A stretch of 32,835 bases of DNA, taken from Actinomadura sp. 7K507. GTDB lineage: Bacteria; Actinomycetota; Actinomycetes; Streptosporangiales; Streptosporangiaceae. Shown here piece by piece: positions 9,576 to 15,673 of this stretch (position 1 is the stretch's first letter; each line of letters opens with the position of its first letter). Under the pieces are notes generated by a model. That model saw nothing but the letters and a program-made list of their open reading frames with translations. It ran no database searches and was not told the origin of the DNA. The stretch covers positions 1 to 32,835 of the forward strand of contig NZ_SMKK01000092.1 of the NCBI RefSeq assembly GCF_004348425.1. Direction: 5' to 3'. The translations under genes were made by a program, and so were the position numbers.

Positions 9576-9591
9576 GCCATTCTCGGTAACG
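9573..9591 (+). repeat. Left terminal inverted repeat of the IS5-type element
   Basis: A 19-base sequence that is the exact reverse complement of 10559-10577. Its first three bases serve as the jetD stop codon. Confidence 0.9.
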
Positions 9592-9652
9592 ATCAGTCGC
9601 GCGATGTGACTGCCGAGCGTGCCGTCGACCTGGTGGCCCTGGCCCCAAGAAG

Positions 9653-9717
9653 ACGTGAAGCCCCTGCTAGAAGTGATCTTGTCGAGAGATCAACTTCATA
9701 GAGCAGAGGCTTCACGT
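9653..9717 (+). promoter_or_regulatory. Long hairpin that sequesters the transposase start
   Basis: The arms ACGTGAAGCC (9653-9662) and GGCTTCACGT (9708-9717) pair perfectly. They continue as CTGCT/AGCAG, GAAGT/ACTTC and GATCT/AGATC around small bulges and a loop near 9680-9686, giving about 25 base pairs. The 3' arm contains the putative ribosome-binding bases (AGAGG, 9705-9709) and the first two bases of the GTG start at 9716. In a transcript reading through from jetD, this structure would hide the start. Fold-back inhibition of this kind is known for IS10 and IS50. That it operates here is inference. Confidence 0.65.
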
Positions 9718-10537
9718 GCCCTCAAGTGTCACATACACCGCCGAGCTGGACATGCGTCGGGAGACGGTGCTGTTTCTGTCGAGCCTGCTGCACGCCGAGC
9801 GGCGGCGGCGCGGCACCCGGCGAGGTCGCCGCAGACTGGGTTGTTTCGTCCAGGCGGTGCTGGTGCTGCGCTGGTTCCTGGACGGCACCCGCGTCAAACA
9901 GCTCGCCGCCGACCACGGCATCAGCGGCAAGACCGTGTACCGCTACCTGCACGAGGGCATCGACGTGCTCGCCGCTCAAGCCCCTGGCCTGGCCGAGGCA
10001 CTCGAAGCGGCCAAGGCCGCCGGGCTGTCGCATGTGAACCTGGACGGAGTGCTGATCCCCACCGACCGCGTCAGCACGCCCGGGCCCAACGGCGCGGATC
10101 TGTGGTGGTCGGGCAAGCACAAGCACCACGGCGGCAACATCCAGGTCGTCTCCGCGCCTGACGGGTGGCCGCTGTGGACCTCCGATGTGCGGCCCGGCCG
10201 CCAGCACGACATGACCTGCGCCCGCGAACACGGCATCATCGACGCCCTCGCCGCCGCCCGCGACCAGCTGACCGGCCTGGCCGACCTCGGTTACGAAGGC
10301 GCCGCATACGTCCTGTGCGTCCCGGTCAAGAAGCTCAAAGGCCGCCGGCTCACCACCGACCAGCAGACCTACAACAAGCTGCTCCGCGGTGTGCGTGGCA
10401 TCGGCGAACGCGCCAACGCCCTGCTCATCACACGATTCAAAGCCCTGCGCCACGTCAGCCTCGATCCCTACCGGATCGGCGCAATCACCCAGACCGCCCT
10501 CGTCTTGCTCCACCACGAGAACGACCGGACCACCTGA
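9716..10537 (+). CDS. IS5-family transposase (DDE_Tnp_4 type)
   Basis: A 273-residue DDE transposase. An N-terminal helix-turn-helix part (about residues 35-85, including VKQLAADHGISGKTVYRYLHEG) is followed by the catalytic core. The likely first Asp is in HVNLDGVLIP (about residue 112). The second is in DVRPGRQHD (about 157-165). The Glu is in GIGERANALL (about 229-238). The segment GGNIQVVSAPDGWPLW is typical of actinobacterial members of this group. The GTG at 9716 is the upstream-most start and is partly buried in a hairpin; an in-frame ATG at 9752 is the alternative. The gene fills the element between its inverted repeats and looks intact, so the element could still be mobile. Confidence 0.88.
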   Translation: MPSSVTYTAELDMRRETVLFLSSLLHAERRRRGTRRGRRRLGCFVQAVLVLRWFLDGTRVKQLAADHGISGKTVYRYLHEGIDVLAAQAPGLAEALEAAKAAGLSHVNLDGVLIPTDRVSTPGPNGADLWWSGKHKHHGGNIQVVSAPDGWPLWTSDVRPGRQHDMTCAREHGIIDALAAARDQLTGLADLGYEGAAYVLCVPVKKLKGRRLTTDQQTYNKLLRGVRGIGERANALLITRFKALRHVSLDPYRIGAITQTALVLLHHENDRTT

Positions 10538-10558
10538 CGATCACCCAGCGTCCACAAG

Positions 10559-10577
10559 CGTTACCGAGAATGGCTCA
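10559..10577 (-). repeat. Right terminal inverted repeat of the IS5-type element
   Basis: A 19-base sequence that is the exact reverse complement of 9573-9591. It lies 21 bases after the transposase stop codon. Confidence 0.9.
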
Positions 10578-10579
10578 CT

Positions 10580-10828
10580 GTGGCGGAGTGCAAGAGACCC
10601 GGTGAACTGACCGGCACGAGGCGGAAAGAGGAGGTCCGCAAGAAATGCCGCGCAGCCGCGTGGCTCTGCGCCGATCGCCTGCTGTTCGCCACTACGGCTG
10701 AAGAGTGGACACCGAGCACCAGAGATCTCGTCAGAAACGTGGTATCCACCTTCGGCGAGTGGAGCCCCCTCGGCCCACCCCAAGTCGATTTTGTCGCGGG
10801 CCTAGGCGGAGACGATAAGAGTGCCTGA
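10580..10828 (+). pseudogene. Unrecognised 82-codon frame next to the IS, probable gene remnant
   Basis: A frame open from GTG at 10580 (3 bases outside the right IS repeat) to a TGA at 10826-10828 encodes about 82 residues. It has a lysine/arginine-rich start and a more hydrophobic segment, RAAAWLCADRLLFATTAEEW. It continues without a stop back through the IS repeat to the transposase stop, so no authentic start or ribosome-binding site is evident. I do not recognise a family. It may be the 3' remainder of a gene disrupted by the insertion, or an accidental frame. Confidence 0.25.
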
Positions 10829-10858
10829 GAGCCTTGGTGGAATGAAGAACACTCGAAG

Positions 10859-11070
10859 TCAGGCTCGGGCGCCAGAAATCGCGAGCGACGACAGCCAGAG
10901 CGTCTCTTGGACGACTTTCATGTCGTAGCCGACGGCGAGGAGGAAGGTCGCGGCGCCGTGGCGGAGGTCGTGGAGCCGGATCGGCGGCAGTCCGGCCTCC
11001 ATCGAGAGCTGCTCGAACTGGGGGCGACAATGACTGAAGTGGCGAAAAGAGATGAGATGCGTGGCCACTC
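10859..11070 (-). pseudogene. Tyrosine recombinase (phage-type integrase) C-terminal remnant
   Basis: On the minus strand a fragment of about 68 residues shows the second catalytic box of tyrosine recombinases: GLPPIRLHDLRHGAATFLLA, with the HxxR histidine and arginine, followed by VVQETLWLSSLAI. The second part matches the usual VVQETLGHSSIAIT, but the GH pair is replaced by WL. The frame then stops before the nucleophilic Tyr. The N-terminal part and core are absent or unrecognisable upstream. It is therefore a dead integrase, probably left from the integrative element that carried part of this region. It reads opposite to the jet operon. Confidence 0.7.
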
Positions 11071-11279
11071 GTGGCCGAATCCGGTCAGCAAGGGAAAAGG
11101 GCGAGCCATGCTGGCGACATGATGGCCGCAAACTGGATCCGGTCGGACCTCGGAAGCCCGTAAGGACGCGATCGAGGCTGCCGGATCCGCCATGTGAAGT
11201 GGGTGCTGGCTTCACGTGCGCGCCAGGCTGTATGGCCTGACCTTTCGATGCGACCACCCCACCCCGAAACCAGCATCGG

Positions 11280-11441
11280 ATCATTAGCGGCGCGTTCGAT
11301 CATCCGCCAGGCCAATTCCGGCTTGGTCGCAAACCGCGTGTGCCCGGGGACTCCCGCCTGGACGAGCCGGTGGGGGTCGGCGAACCAAGACTCGGGCAGA
11401 TACAGCTCCCGGTCGATGAGAACCCGCTGCGTCAAGCAGGC
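11280..11441 (-). pseudogene. IS701-type transposase fragment
   Basis: A fragment of about 54 residues on the minus strand reads QRVLIDRELYLPESW, then GVPGHTRFATKPELAWRMIERA. This is the recognisable block of IS701-family (DDE_5) transposases just before the second catalytic region. Nothing recognisable of the family precedes or follows it. On its upstream side it joins directly to a truncated ABC transporter ATPase at about 11442. That makes it a leftover of an insertion and deletion event that removed the 3' part of the ATPase gene. It is not functional. Confidence 0.65.
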
Positions 11442-11445
11442 GCTG

Positions 11446-11715
11446 TAGCTTGCCGGCCACCGTGACCGTGCCCTGGTCCAGGCGGGCGAGTCCGCCCGCG
11501 ACCGCGAGCAAGCTCGACTTGCCGGCGCCGGACGGGCCGACGATGGCGGCCAGTTCCCCGGGGCGCACCGTGAGGTCGACGTCGTCGAGGGCCTGCACGG
11601 TCTCGGTGCCGTCACCGTGCTTGAGGCAGACGCCCCCCATGATCAGGCCTGGGCGATTGGGCGCGGGTGTGTCACCTTCCCGCGGCCCGGCGGTCGGCGT
11701 GGTCTGGCCGGTCAT
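11446..11715 (-). pseudogene. ABC exporter ATP-binding subunit, N-terminal fragment (MacB/LolD type)
   Basis: The first 90 codons of an ABC ATPase of the lipoprotein/MacB class. ALDDVDLTVRPGELAAIVG leads into Walker A, GPSGAGKSSLL (about residues 60-70), then GGLARLDQGTVTVAGKL. After that the frame runs into an IS701-type fragment, so the Q-loop, signature and Walker B are missing and the protein cannot hydrolyse ATP. The ATG at 11715 has a good upstream AGGTAGGGA. The partner permease piece lies at 13172-13820 on the same strand, separated only by an IS110 element. Permease and ATPase were once adjacent genes, in that order. Confidence 0.75.
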
Positions 11716-11739
11716 CGGTTTCCCTACCTTTCAGTCTCG

Positions 11740-11948
11740 TGGGTGGCCCGGACCGTCGTAGGGTTCTGGCGCCCAGGGGTGCCGGGTGTGGCTTTCAACG
11801 GTTTGCCGATGGTGTGGCTCTGGAGGACTGGCCGCCCGGCACCCCCTGACGGCACGGCTGCTGATTGGGAGCTGCGAGCTGATCGCCGTGTAGGGACATG
11901 CCAGCGTGGCCGTCTGCGGGACATGTGGCGTCGTCGAGTGGGAGTGTG
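11740..11948 (+). ncRNA. Candidate bridge RNA of the IS110 element
   Basis: The noncoding left end upstream of the transposase. AGGGGTGCCGGG (11775-11786) pairs with CCCGGCACCCCCT (11835-11847) with one bulged C, closing a 48-base loop. On the 5' side of the loop is CTTTCA (11792-11797), identical to the left flank at 11728-11733. On the 3' side is TGGAGGACT (11821-11829), the exact complement of the right flank at 13168-13176. Together these cover a 14-base site, CTTTCAGTCCTCCA. Downstream, ATTGGGAG (11864-11871) equals the right end of the element at 13162-13169, as a donor guide would. IS110 bridge RNAs with target- and donor-binding loops in this order are established knowledge. The assignment here is by eye, the exact RNA ends are unknown, and a right donor guide was not found. 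Confidence 0.55.
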
Positions 11949-13136
11949 ATGGGCCGGATCTGGGCTGGTGTCGATGCTGGGAAGACCCACCACCACTGCG
12001 TGGTCATCGACGAAGACGGCAAGCGGCTGCTGTCGCGGCGCGTGCCCAACGACGAACCCGAGCTGCTGGAGCTGATGAGCGACGTCTTGGACCTGGGCGG
12101 GGCGACGTGGGCGGTGGACCTGGCCGACGGCGCAGCGGCCCTGCTGATCGGGATCCTGGCCTCCCATGACCAGCCGCTGCTCTACATCTCCGGACGCAAG
12201 GTCAACCGGGCCTCCGACGGCTACCGGGGCGAAGGCAAGACCGACGCCCGCGACGCCGCCGTCATCGCCGACCAGGCCCGCATCCGCCGCGACCTGCTCC
12301 CGCTGCGCCCCAGCGATGAGATCAGCGTGGAGCTGAAGCTGCTCACCGCCCGCCGCGCCGACCTGGTCCACGACCGCACCCGGGCCATCAACCGGCTGCG
12401 TGCAGCGCTGACCGGCATCTTCCCGGCCCTGGAGCGGGCATTGGACCTCACCAACGACGGGCCGCTGATCCTGCTGAGCGGCTACCAGACCCCGGCCGGG
12501 CTGCGCCACCTGGGACGCGCCCGGCTGGAGGTGTGGCTGAAGACCCGCAAGGTCCGCGGCGCGGCCCAGCTCGCCCAGGCCGCCGTCGACGCGGCCGCCC
12601 GCCAACACACCACACTGCCCGGCGAGGCCATGGCCGCCGAGCTGATCGAGACGATGGCCCGTGAGGTGATGACCCTCAACGAGCGGATCAAAGACGCCGA
12701 CAAGCTCATCGAGGGCCGGTTTCACCGGCACGAGAAAGCCGAGGTGATCACCAGCCTGCCCGGCATCGGCGTCATCCTCGGCGCCGAGTTCCTGGCCGCC
12801 ACCGGCGGCGACATGGACGCCTTCGGCACGCCCGACCGGCTTGCCGGCTTCGCCGGCCTGGCGCCCGCGGCCCGCGACTCCGGCCGCATCCACGGCAACC
12901 TGCACCGGCCCCAGCGCTACCACCGCGGACTCCAGCGGGTCTTCTACACCTCCGCGCTGATCAGCATCCAGAAACACCCCGAATCGCGCGTCTTCTACGA
13001 CCGCAAGCGACGCGAAGGCAAAAGACACACCCAAGCCGTCCTCGCCCTGGCCAGACGCCGCGTCAACGTCCTGTGGGCCCTCCTGCGCGACAACCGAACC
13101 TTCCAGGCCACTCCCCCCGTCCTCAAAGCGGCCTGA
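11949..13136 (+). CDS. IS110-family transposase (DEDD recombinase)
   Basis: A 395-residue IS110/IS492-type recombinase. The N-terminal RuvC-like DEDD domain begins WAGVDAGKTHHHCVV (first Asp about residue 8) and includes VDLADGAA and the conserved KTDARDAAVIADQAR (about residues 97-111). A helical linker follows. The C-terminal Transposase_20 domain contains ITSLPGIGVILGAEFLA and GFAGLAPAARDSG (about residues 270-315), and this domain carries the catalytic Ser of the family. The ATG at 11949 is chosen because homology begins at once. A longer frame from 11898 would add residues encoded in the presumed bridge RNA. The gene looks intact, so the element may be active, and this enzyme is expected to act with the RNA from the adjacent noncoding end. 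Confidence 0.9.
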   Translation: MGRIWAGVDAGKTHHHCVVIDEDGKRLLSRRVPNDEPELLELMSDVLDLGGATWAVDLADGAAALLIGILASHDQPLLYISGRKVNRASDGYRGEGKTDARDAAVIADQARIRRDLLPLRPSDEISVELKLLTARRADLVHDRTRAINRLRAALTGIFPALERALDLTNDGPLILLSGYQTPAGLRHLGRARLEVWLKTRKVRGAAQLAQAAVDAAARQHTTLPGEAMAAELIETMAREVMTLNERIKDADKLIEGRFHRHEKAEVITSLPGIGVILGAEFLAATGGDMDAFGTPDRLAGFAGLAPAARDSGRIHGNLHRPQRYHRGLQRVFYTSALISIQKHPESRVFYDRKRREGKRHTQAVLALARRRVNVLWALLRDNRTFQATPPVLKAA

Positions 13137-13171
13137 ACCCACATCGCCAGTTGACAACGTCATTGGGAGTC

Positions 13172-13820
13172 CTCCAAGGGCGGTGGCCGGGTCGATGGAC
13201 GCGATCCAGGCGACGGCGGTACCCGCGCCGACGAGCCCGAGAAGGACGAGTCCCGCGGCGGCGGCCGTGACGCTCGGGGCGCTGAGGGCGAACGGAACTC
13301 CGCCGCCGGTGGTGAGCGAGCCGAGGCCGGCGCCGATTCCGGCGCCGATCGCGACGGCGGCGACGAGGAGGAGGAACGCCTGGGTGAGTGCGTCGCGCAG
13401 CAGCCAGGCTCTCAACGCACCCATGGCGCGCAGCACGGCGACCTCGTGCTTGCGCTGGATCGCCCAGACGGCGAAGAATGCTCCGACGACCAGGGCGGAG
13501 ATGGCGTACAGGAACCCCTGGATGAGTTGGAGCGTGGACGTCCCGGCCGTGTAGCCGGGCGAGGCTCCGTAGGACTCCTCCAGGGTGAGGCTCTCGATGC
13601 CTGCGGCGGCGTCCGCCGCGGCGAGGTCAACCGCGGCGCCAGGCTCCGCGCGCACCGCCACGGCGGTGATCTCTTGGGTGGCGTGCGCGGGCGCCGGGTC
13701 GCCCGGCCTCGCGCCGGCCTTGATCAGCTGCCAGGTCCGCAGGGGCACGTAGGCCACCGTCGACATGCCCGAAGGTGTTCTGCCCAACCTCCCCAGCACG
13801 GGCCCGCTCGCACGGATCAC
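13172..13820 (-). pseudogene. FtsX/MacB-type ABC permease, C-terminal fragment
   Basis: About 216 residues of an FtsX-like permease. A periplasmic piece (VAYVPLRTWQLIKAGARPGD and onwards) is followed by three membrane segments: LIQGFLYAISALVVGAFFAVW, LTQAFLLLVAAVAIGAGIGAG and a third near AAAGLVLLGLVGAGTAVAW. The motif RKHEVAVLRAMGA lies between the first two, and the fragment ends ASIDPATALGG. The first membrane helix and most of the periplasmic domain are missing. The homology seems to begin near base 13770, where a different sequence abuts. On the + strand, 13765-13878 shows a short open tail, possibly from another lost gene. At its 3' end the coding sequence is interrupted by the IS110 element. 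The minus-strand frame happens to stay open through that element, giving a meaningless 698-codon chimera. Confidence 0.7.
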
Positions 13821-13923
13821 CGCCGAACTCGATCACCTCTGGAGAGGTCGTGCCGTCCCGCTGACCCGCAGCCTCTGACACGGCGGGCCCACCAACACCG
13901 CCTACCAGGCCGGACCGGAAAAT

Positions 13924-13937
13924 TAGAACACGTTCTT
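13924..13937. promoter_or_regulatory. KstR-like operator upstream of the SnoaL-like gene
   Basis: TAGAACACGTTCTT is an inverted repeat AGAAC-AC-GTTCT. It matches the mycobacterial KstR consensus TNNAACNNGTTNNA at every fixed position except the last base (T for A). KstR is the TetR-type repressor of steroid catabolism genes. It lies 15 bases before the ATG at 13952, where a bound repressor would block transcription. No kstR gene is in the window, and related TetR repressors use similar sites. Confidence 0.5.
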
Positions 13938-13951
13938 GTCATGGGTGGGCG

Positions 13952-14464
13952 ATGTCGAGCAAGCTACGTCGCATGGATTTGGACGCCTTGGAAGAGATCC
14001 GTCAGACCAAGTACCGCTACCTGCGCTGCCTGGACCTGAAGGACTGGGACGAGTTCGCCGACACCCTCACCGAGGACGCCCTGGCCGCCTACGGGACCCG
14101 CGCGGTCGGCAAGCCGCTGCGCCTGGAGGGCCGTGACGCCATCGTCGACTACATGCGCGCCGACCTCGGTCCCGAGTTCACCACCGTGCACTTCGCGGGC
14201 CAGCCCGAGATCCGGGTCGACGGCGACCGGGCCGAGGGCACCTGGTGCCTGGAGGACACCGTCATCGCCAAGGCGTACCGGGTGATGATCCGCGGGTCGG
14301 CCTTCTACGAGGAGACGTACCGGCGCTGCGCGGACGGCAAGTGGCGGATCGGCACCATCGGCTATGAGAGGACCTACGAGTACTCGATATCGCTCGATGA
14401 CGTGCCCAGCTTCAAGCTGATGGCAGACCGCTGGGCATCCCCGGCCCCGCAGCCGAAATCCTGA
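13952..14464 (+). CDS. SnoaL/NTF2-like fold protein
   Basis: A 170-residue protein of the SnoaL_4/nuclear-transport-factor-2-like superfamily, a cone-shaped fold used for small isomerases, dehydratases and ligand-binding proteins. The family-typical start is RMDLDALEEIRQTKYRYLRCLDLKDWDEFADTL. It is followed by a GRDAIVDYMRADLG segment (about 70-84), then beta strands with HFAGQPEIRV and GTWCLEDTV. A Tyr, Asp and His set (Y21, D33, H90 approximately) could line the pocket, but the catalytic role cannot be assigned. The ATG at 13952 gives 170 residues; an in-frame ATG at 13973 would shorten it by 7. A KstR-like operator precedes it and a strong hairpin follows it, so it is probably transcribed alone. 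Similar proteins occur within actinobacterial steroid-type catabolic clusters. Confidence 0.8.
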   Translation: MSSKLRRMDLDALEEIRQTKYRYLRCLDLKDWDEFADTLTEDALAAYGTRAVGKPLRLEGRDAIVDYMRADLGPEFTTVHFAGQPEIRVDGDRAEGTWCLEDTVIAKAYRVMIRGSAFYEETYRRCADGKWRIGTIGYERTYEYSISLDDVPSFKLMADRWASPAPQPKS

Positions 14465-14472
14465 CGCCCCTC

Positions 14473-14506
14473 TGGCAGCCCGACGTCATGTGACATCGGG
14501 CTGCCA
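14473..14506 (+). terminator. Hairpin terminator after the SnoaL-like gene
   Basis: TGGCAGCCCGA and TCGGGCTGCCA form 11 perfect pairs. After one mismatch they are extended by GTCA/TGAC around a two-base loop. The hairpin begins 9 bases after the stop codon. No T-run follows, as is common in high-GC actinobacteria. Confidence 0.7.
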
Positions 14507-14764
14507 CCTACCCCACTCCTGCGTGATCGCCGAGTCGCCTCGCCCCCAGGCCCATGGCACGGGCTACCGTGCTCGCCGCGGCCACCCTGACGATCATGGC
14601 TGCGGCGCTCATCGCGCCGACCCTGCCCCGCGGTGGAGCAGGCCTACGCCGGGACTCCCGGCGCGGACATCCTGGTCCGGCTGACGCTGGAGAGCCCCGG
14701 CTACACCGCCTGGCTCTCCCGCACGGAGAACATCCCCGGCCGAAATCTTGACTGACCCAGGTAT
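14507..14764 (+). pseudogene. Intergenic stretch with a possible frameshifted gene remnant
   Basis: This stretch lies between the terminator and the next promoter and has no intact gene. From the ATG at 14554 a signal-peptide-like start (MARATVLAAATLTIMAAALIA) is readable for about 28 codons. A second coding-like piece, including ADILVRLTLESPGYTAWL, continues in another frame from about 14633 to the TGA at 14753. One frameshift would join them into a small exported protein of about 66 residues. No family is recognised, and the reading may be accidental. Confidence 0.25.
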
Positions 14765-14778
14765 CTACGTAAACGTAG
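14765..14778. promoter_or_regulatory. Palindromic operator candidate upstream of the crotonase gene
   Basis: CTACGT-AA-ACGTAG is a perfect 6-2-6 inverted repeat, 50 bases before the start codon at 14828, in an AT-richer promoter-like patch. It differs from the KstR-like site upstream, so a second regulator is likely, possibly a TetR- or GntR-type protein. The GntR gene at 21438 is one candidate. Confidence 0.45.
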
Positions 14779-14827
14779 TGAACCTAGTCTAGGACGGTGC
14801 CATGACGAGCGGACTCCGGAGGGACGG

Positions 14828-15601
14828 ATGGCCTTCACGACGGTGACCTACGAGGTGGCCGACCATGTCGCGACGATCACGCTGAACCGGCCCGAGGCCA
14901 TGAACAGCTTCAACGAGGCGATGCTCAACGAGTTCGCGGAGCTCTGGAAGACGGTTCGCGAGGATGACGACGTTCACGTGGTCCTCCTCCGCGCGGCGGG
15001 CGATCGAGCGTTCTGCACGGGGGTGGACGTCAAGGACGGCTTTCACCGGCCGGAGAACGTCTGGTCGGAGGAGGACCCCGGCGACCGGCTGTCGCCCAAG
15101 CTCAACCGGGTGTGGAAGCCCGTGGTGTGCTGCGTCCACGGGATGGCGGCGGGCGGGGCGTTCTACTGGATCAACGAGTCCGACATCGTCATCGCCTCCG
15201 ACGACGCGACCTTCTTCGACCCGCACGTGAGCTACGGACTGACCGCGGCGCTGGAGCCGATCGGGCTGGCCCGCAAGATCCCGGTCGGCGAGGTGATGCG
15301 AATCGCGCTGCTCGGCCTGGACGAGCGTATGTCCGCACAGCGTGCGCATCAGATCGGGCTGGTCAGCGAGGTGCTGCCGCGCGAGGAGCTGTGGGCGCGG
15401 GGCGAGGAGATCGCGCAGATCATCGCCGCGAAACCGCCCGCGGCGGTGCAGGGAACCGTCCGGGCGGTGTGGGAGTCGCTGGACTCCACCCGGACGGAGG
15501 CGCTGCGATCCGGAATGCTGTACACGCACATCGGCAACCCGATCGGTTTGTCCCAGGTCGACCGCTCGGCCGTGCCCACCCGCCGGTGGACGCTGCGGTG
15601 A
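14828..15601 (+). CDS. Enoyl-CoA hydratase/isomerase family (crotonase fold)
   Basis: A 257-residue crotonase-superfamily protein. The oxyanion-hole segments are present: RAFCTGVDVKDGF (about 60-72) and VCCVHGMAAGGAFYW (about 100-114). The two glutamates of classical hydratases are missing. The first position, normally in GGGCEL, reads GGAFYW. The second, normally QPEI, reads DPHVSYG (131-137). It may therefore act as an isomerase, hydrolase or retro-aldol type enzyme, or as a hydratase with other residues; the reaction cannot be assigned. The start is fixed by GGAGGG at 14818-14823. It lies 72 bases before the SDR gene on the same strand, and the two are probably co-transcribed, which supports a role on a CoA-bound intermediate. 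Confidence 0.85.
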   Translation: MAFTTVTYEVADHVATITLNRPEAMNSFNEAMLNEFAELWKTVREDDDVHVVLLRAAGDRAFCTGVDVKDGFHRPENVWSEEDPGDRLSPKLNRVWKPVVCCVHGMAAGGAFYWINESDIVIASDDATFFDPHVSYGLTAALEPIGLARKIPVGEVMRIALLGLDERMSAQRAHQIGLVSEVLPREELWARGEEIAQIIAAKPPAAVQGTVRAVWESLDSTRTEALRSGMLYTHIGNPIGLSQVDRSAVPTRRWTLR

Positions 15602-15673
15602 GCCCCACATACCAGCCCGAACCAGTCAACTCGGTGTTGCGCCAGTCCGCGTTCACCGGCGGATGGAGGAAGC

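Larger units (their letters stand above)
9573..10577 (+). mobile_element. IS5-type insertion sequence with perfect 19-bp terminal inverted repeats
   Basis: The element is about 1005 bp and bounded by TGAGCCATTCTCGGTAACG at 9573-9591 and its exact reverse complement at 10559-10577. It holds one DDE transposase gene in the same orientation as the jet operon. Bases just outside the repeats do not form an obvious direct target duplication: the left flank ends CCC, the right flank begins CTG. One end may therefore have been rearranged, or the true tip lies one or two bases further in. The left repeat overlaps the jetD stop codon, so the insertion lies exactly at the end of the Wadjet operon. Family placement (IS5, ISL2/IS1031-like) rests on the transposase and the element size. 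Confidence 0.85.
11736..13170 (+). mobile_element. IS110-family insertion sequence in a decayed ABC exporter operon
   Basis: An element of about 1435 bp with one DEDD transposase and a noncoding left end of some 210 bases, the layout of IS110-group elements, which lack terminal inverted repeats. Boundaries are placed by the tetranucleotide AGTC found at both edges (11733-11736 and 13168-13171). They are also placed by continuity of the interrupted locus: permease codons end at 13172 and the ATPase leader begins left of 11734. Joining the flanks gives a plausible permease-to-ATPase junction with the ATPase ribosome-binding site intact. The insertion direction is opposite to the ABC genes. Confidence 0.75.

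Noticed and set aside
9573..10577. Target-site duplication of the IS5-type element
   Set aside because: Bases flanking the two inverted repeats were compared at several register choices and no direct repeat was found.
11724..13820. A 698-codon minus-strand frame starting as a permease
   Set aside because: Only the first 216 or so codons are permease. The rest is antisense to the IS110 transposase and its noncoding end, so it is a chimera and not a gene.
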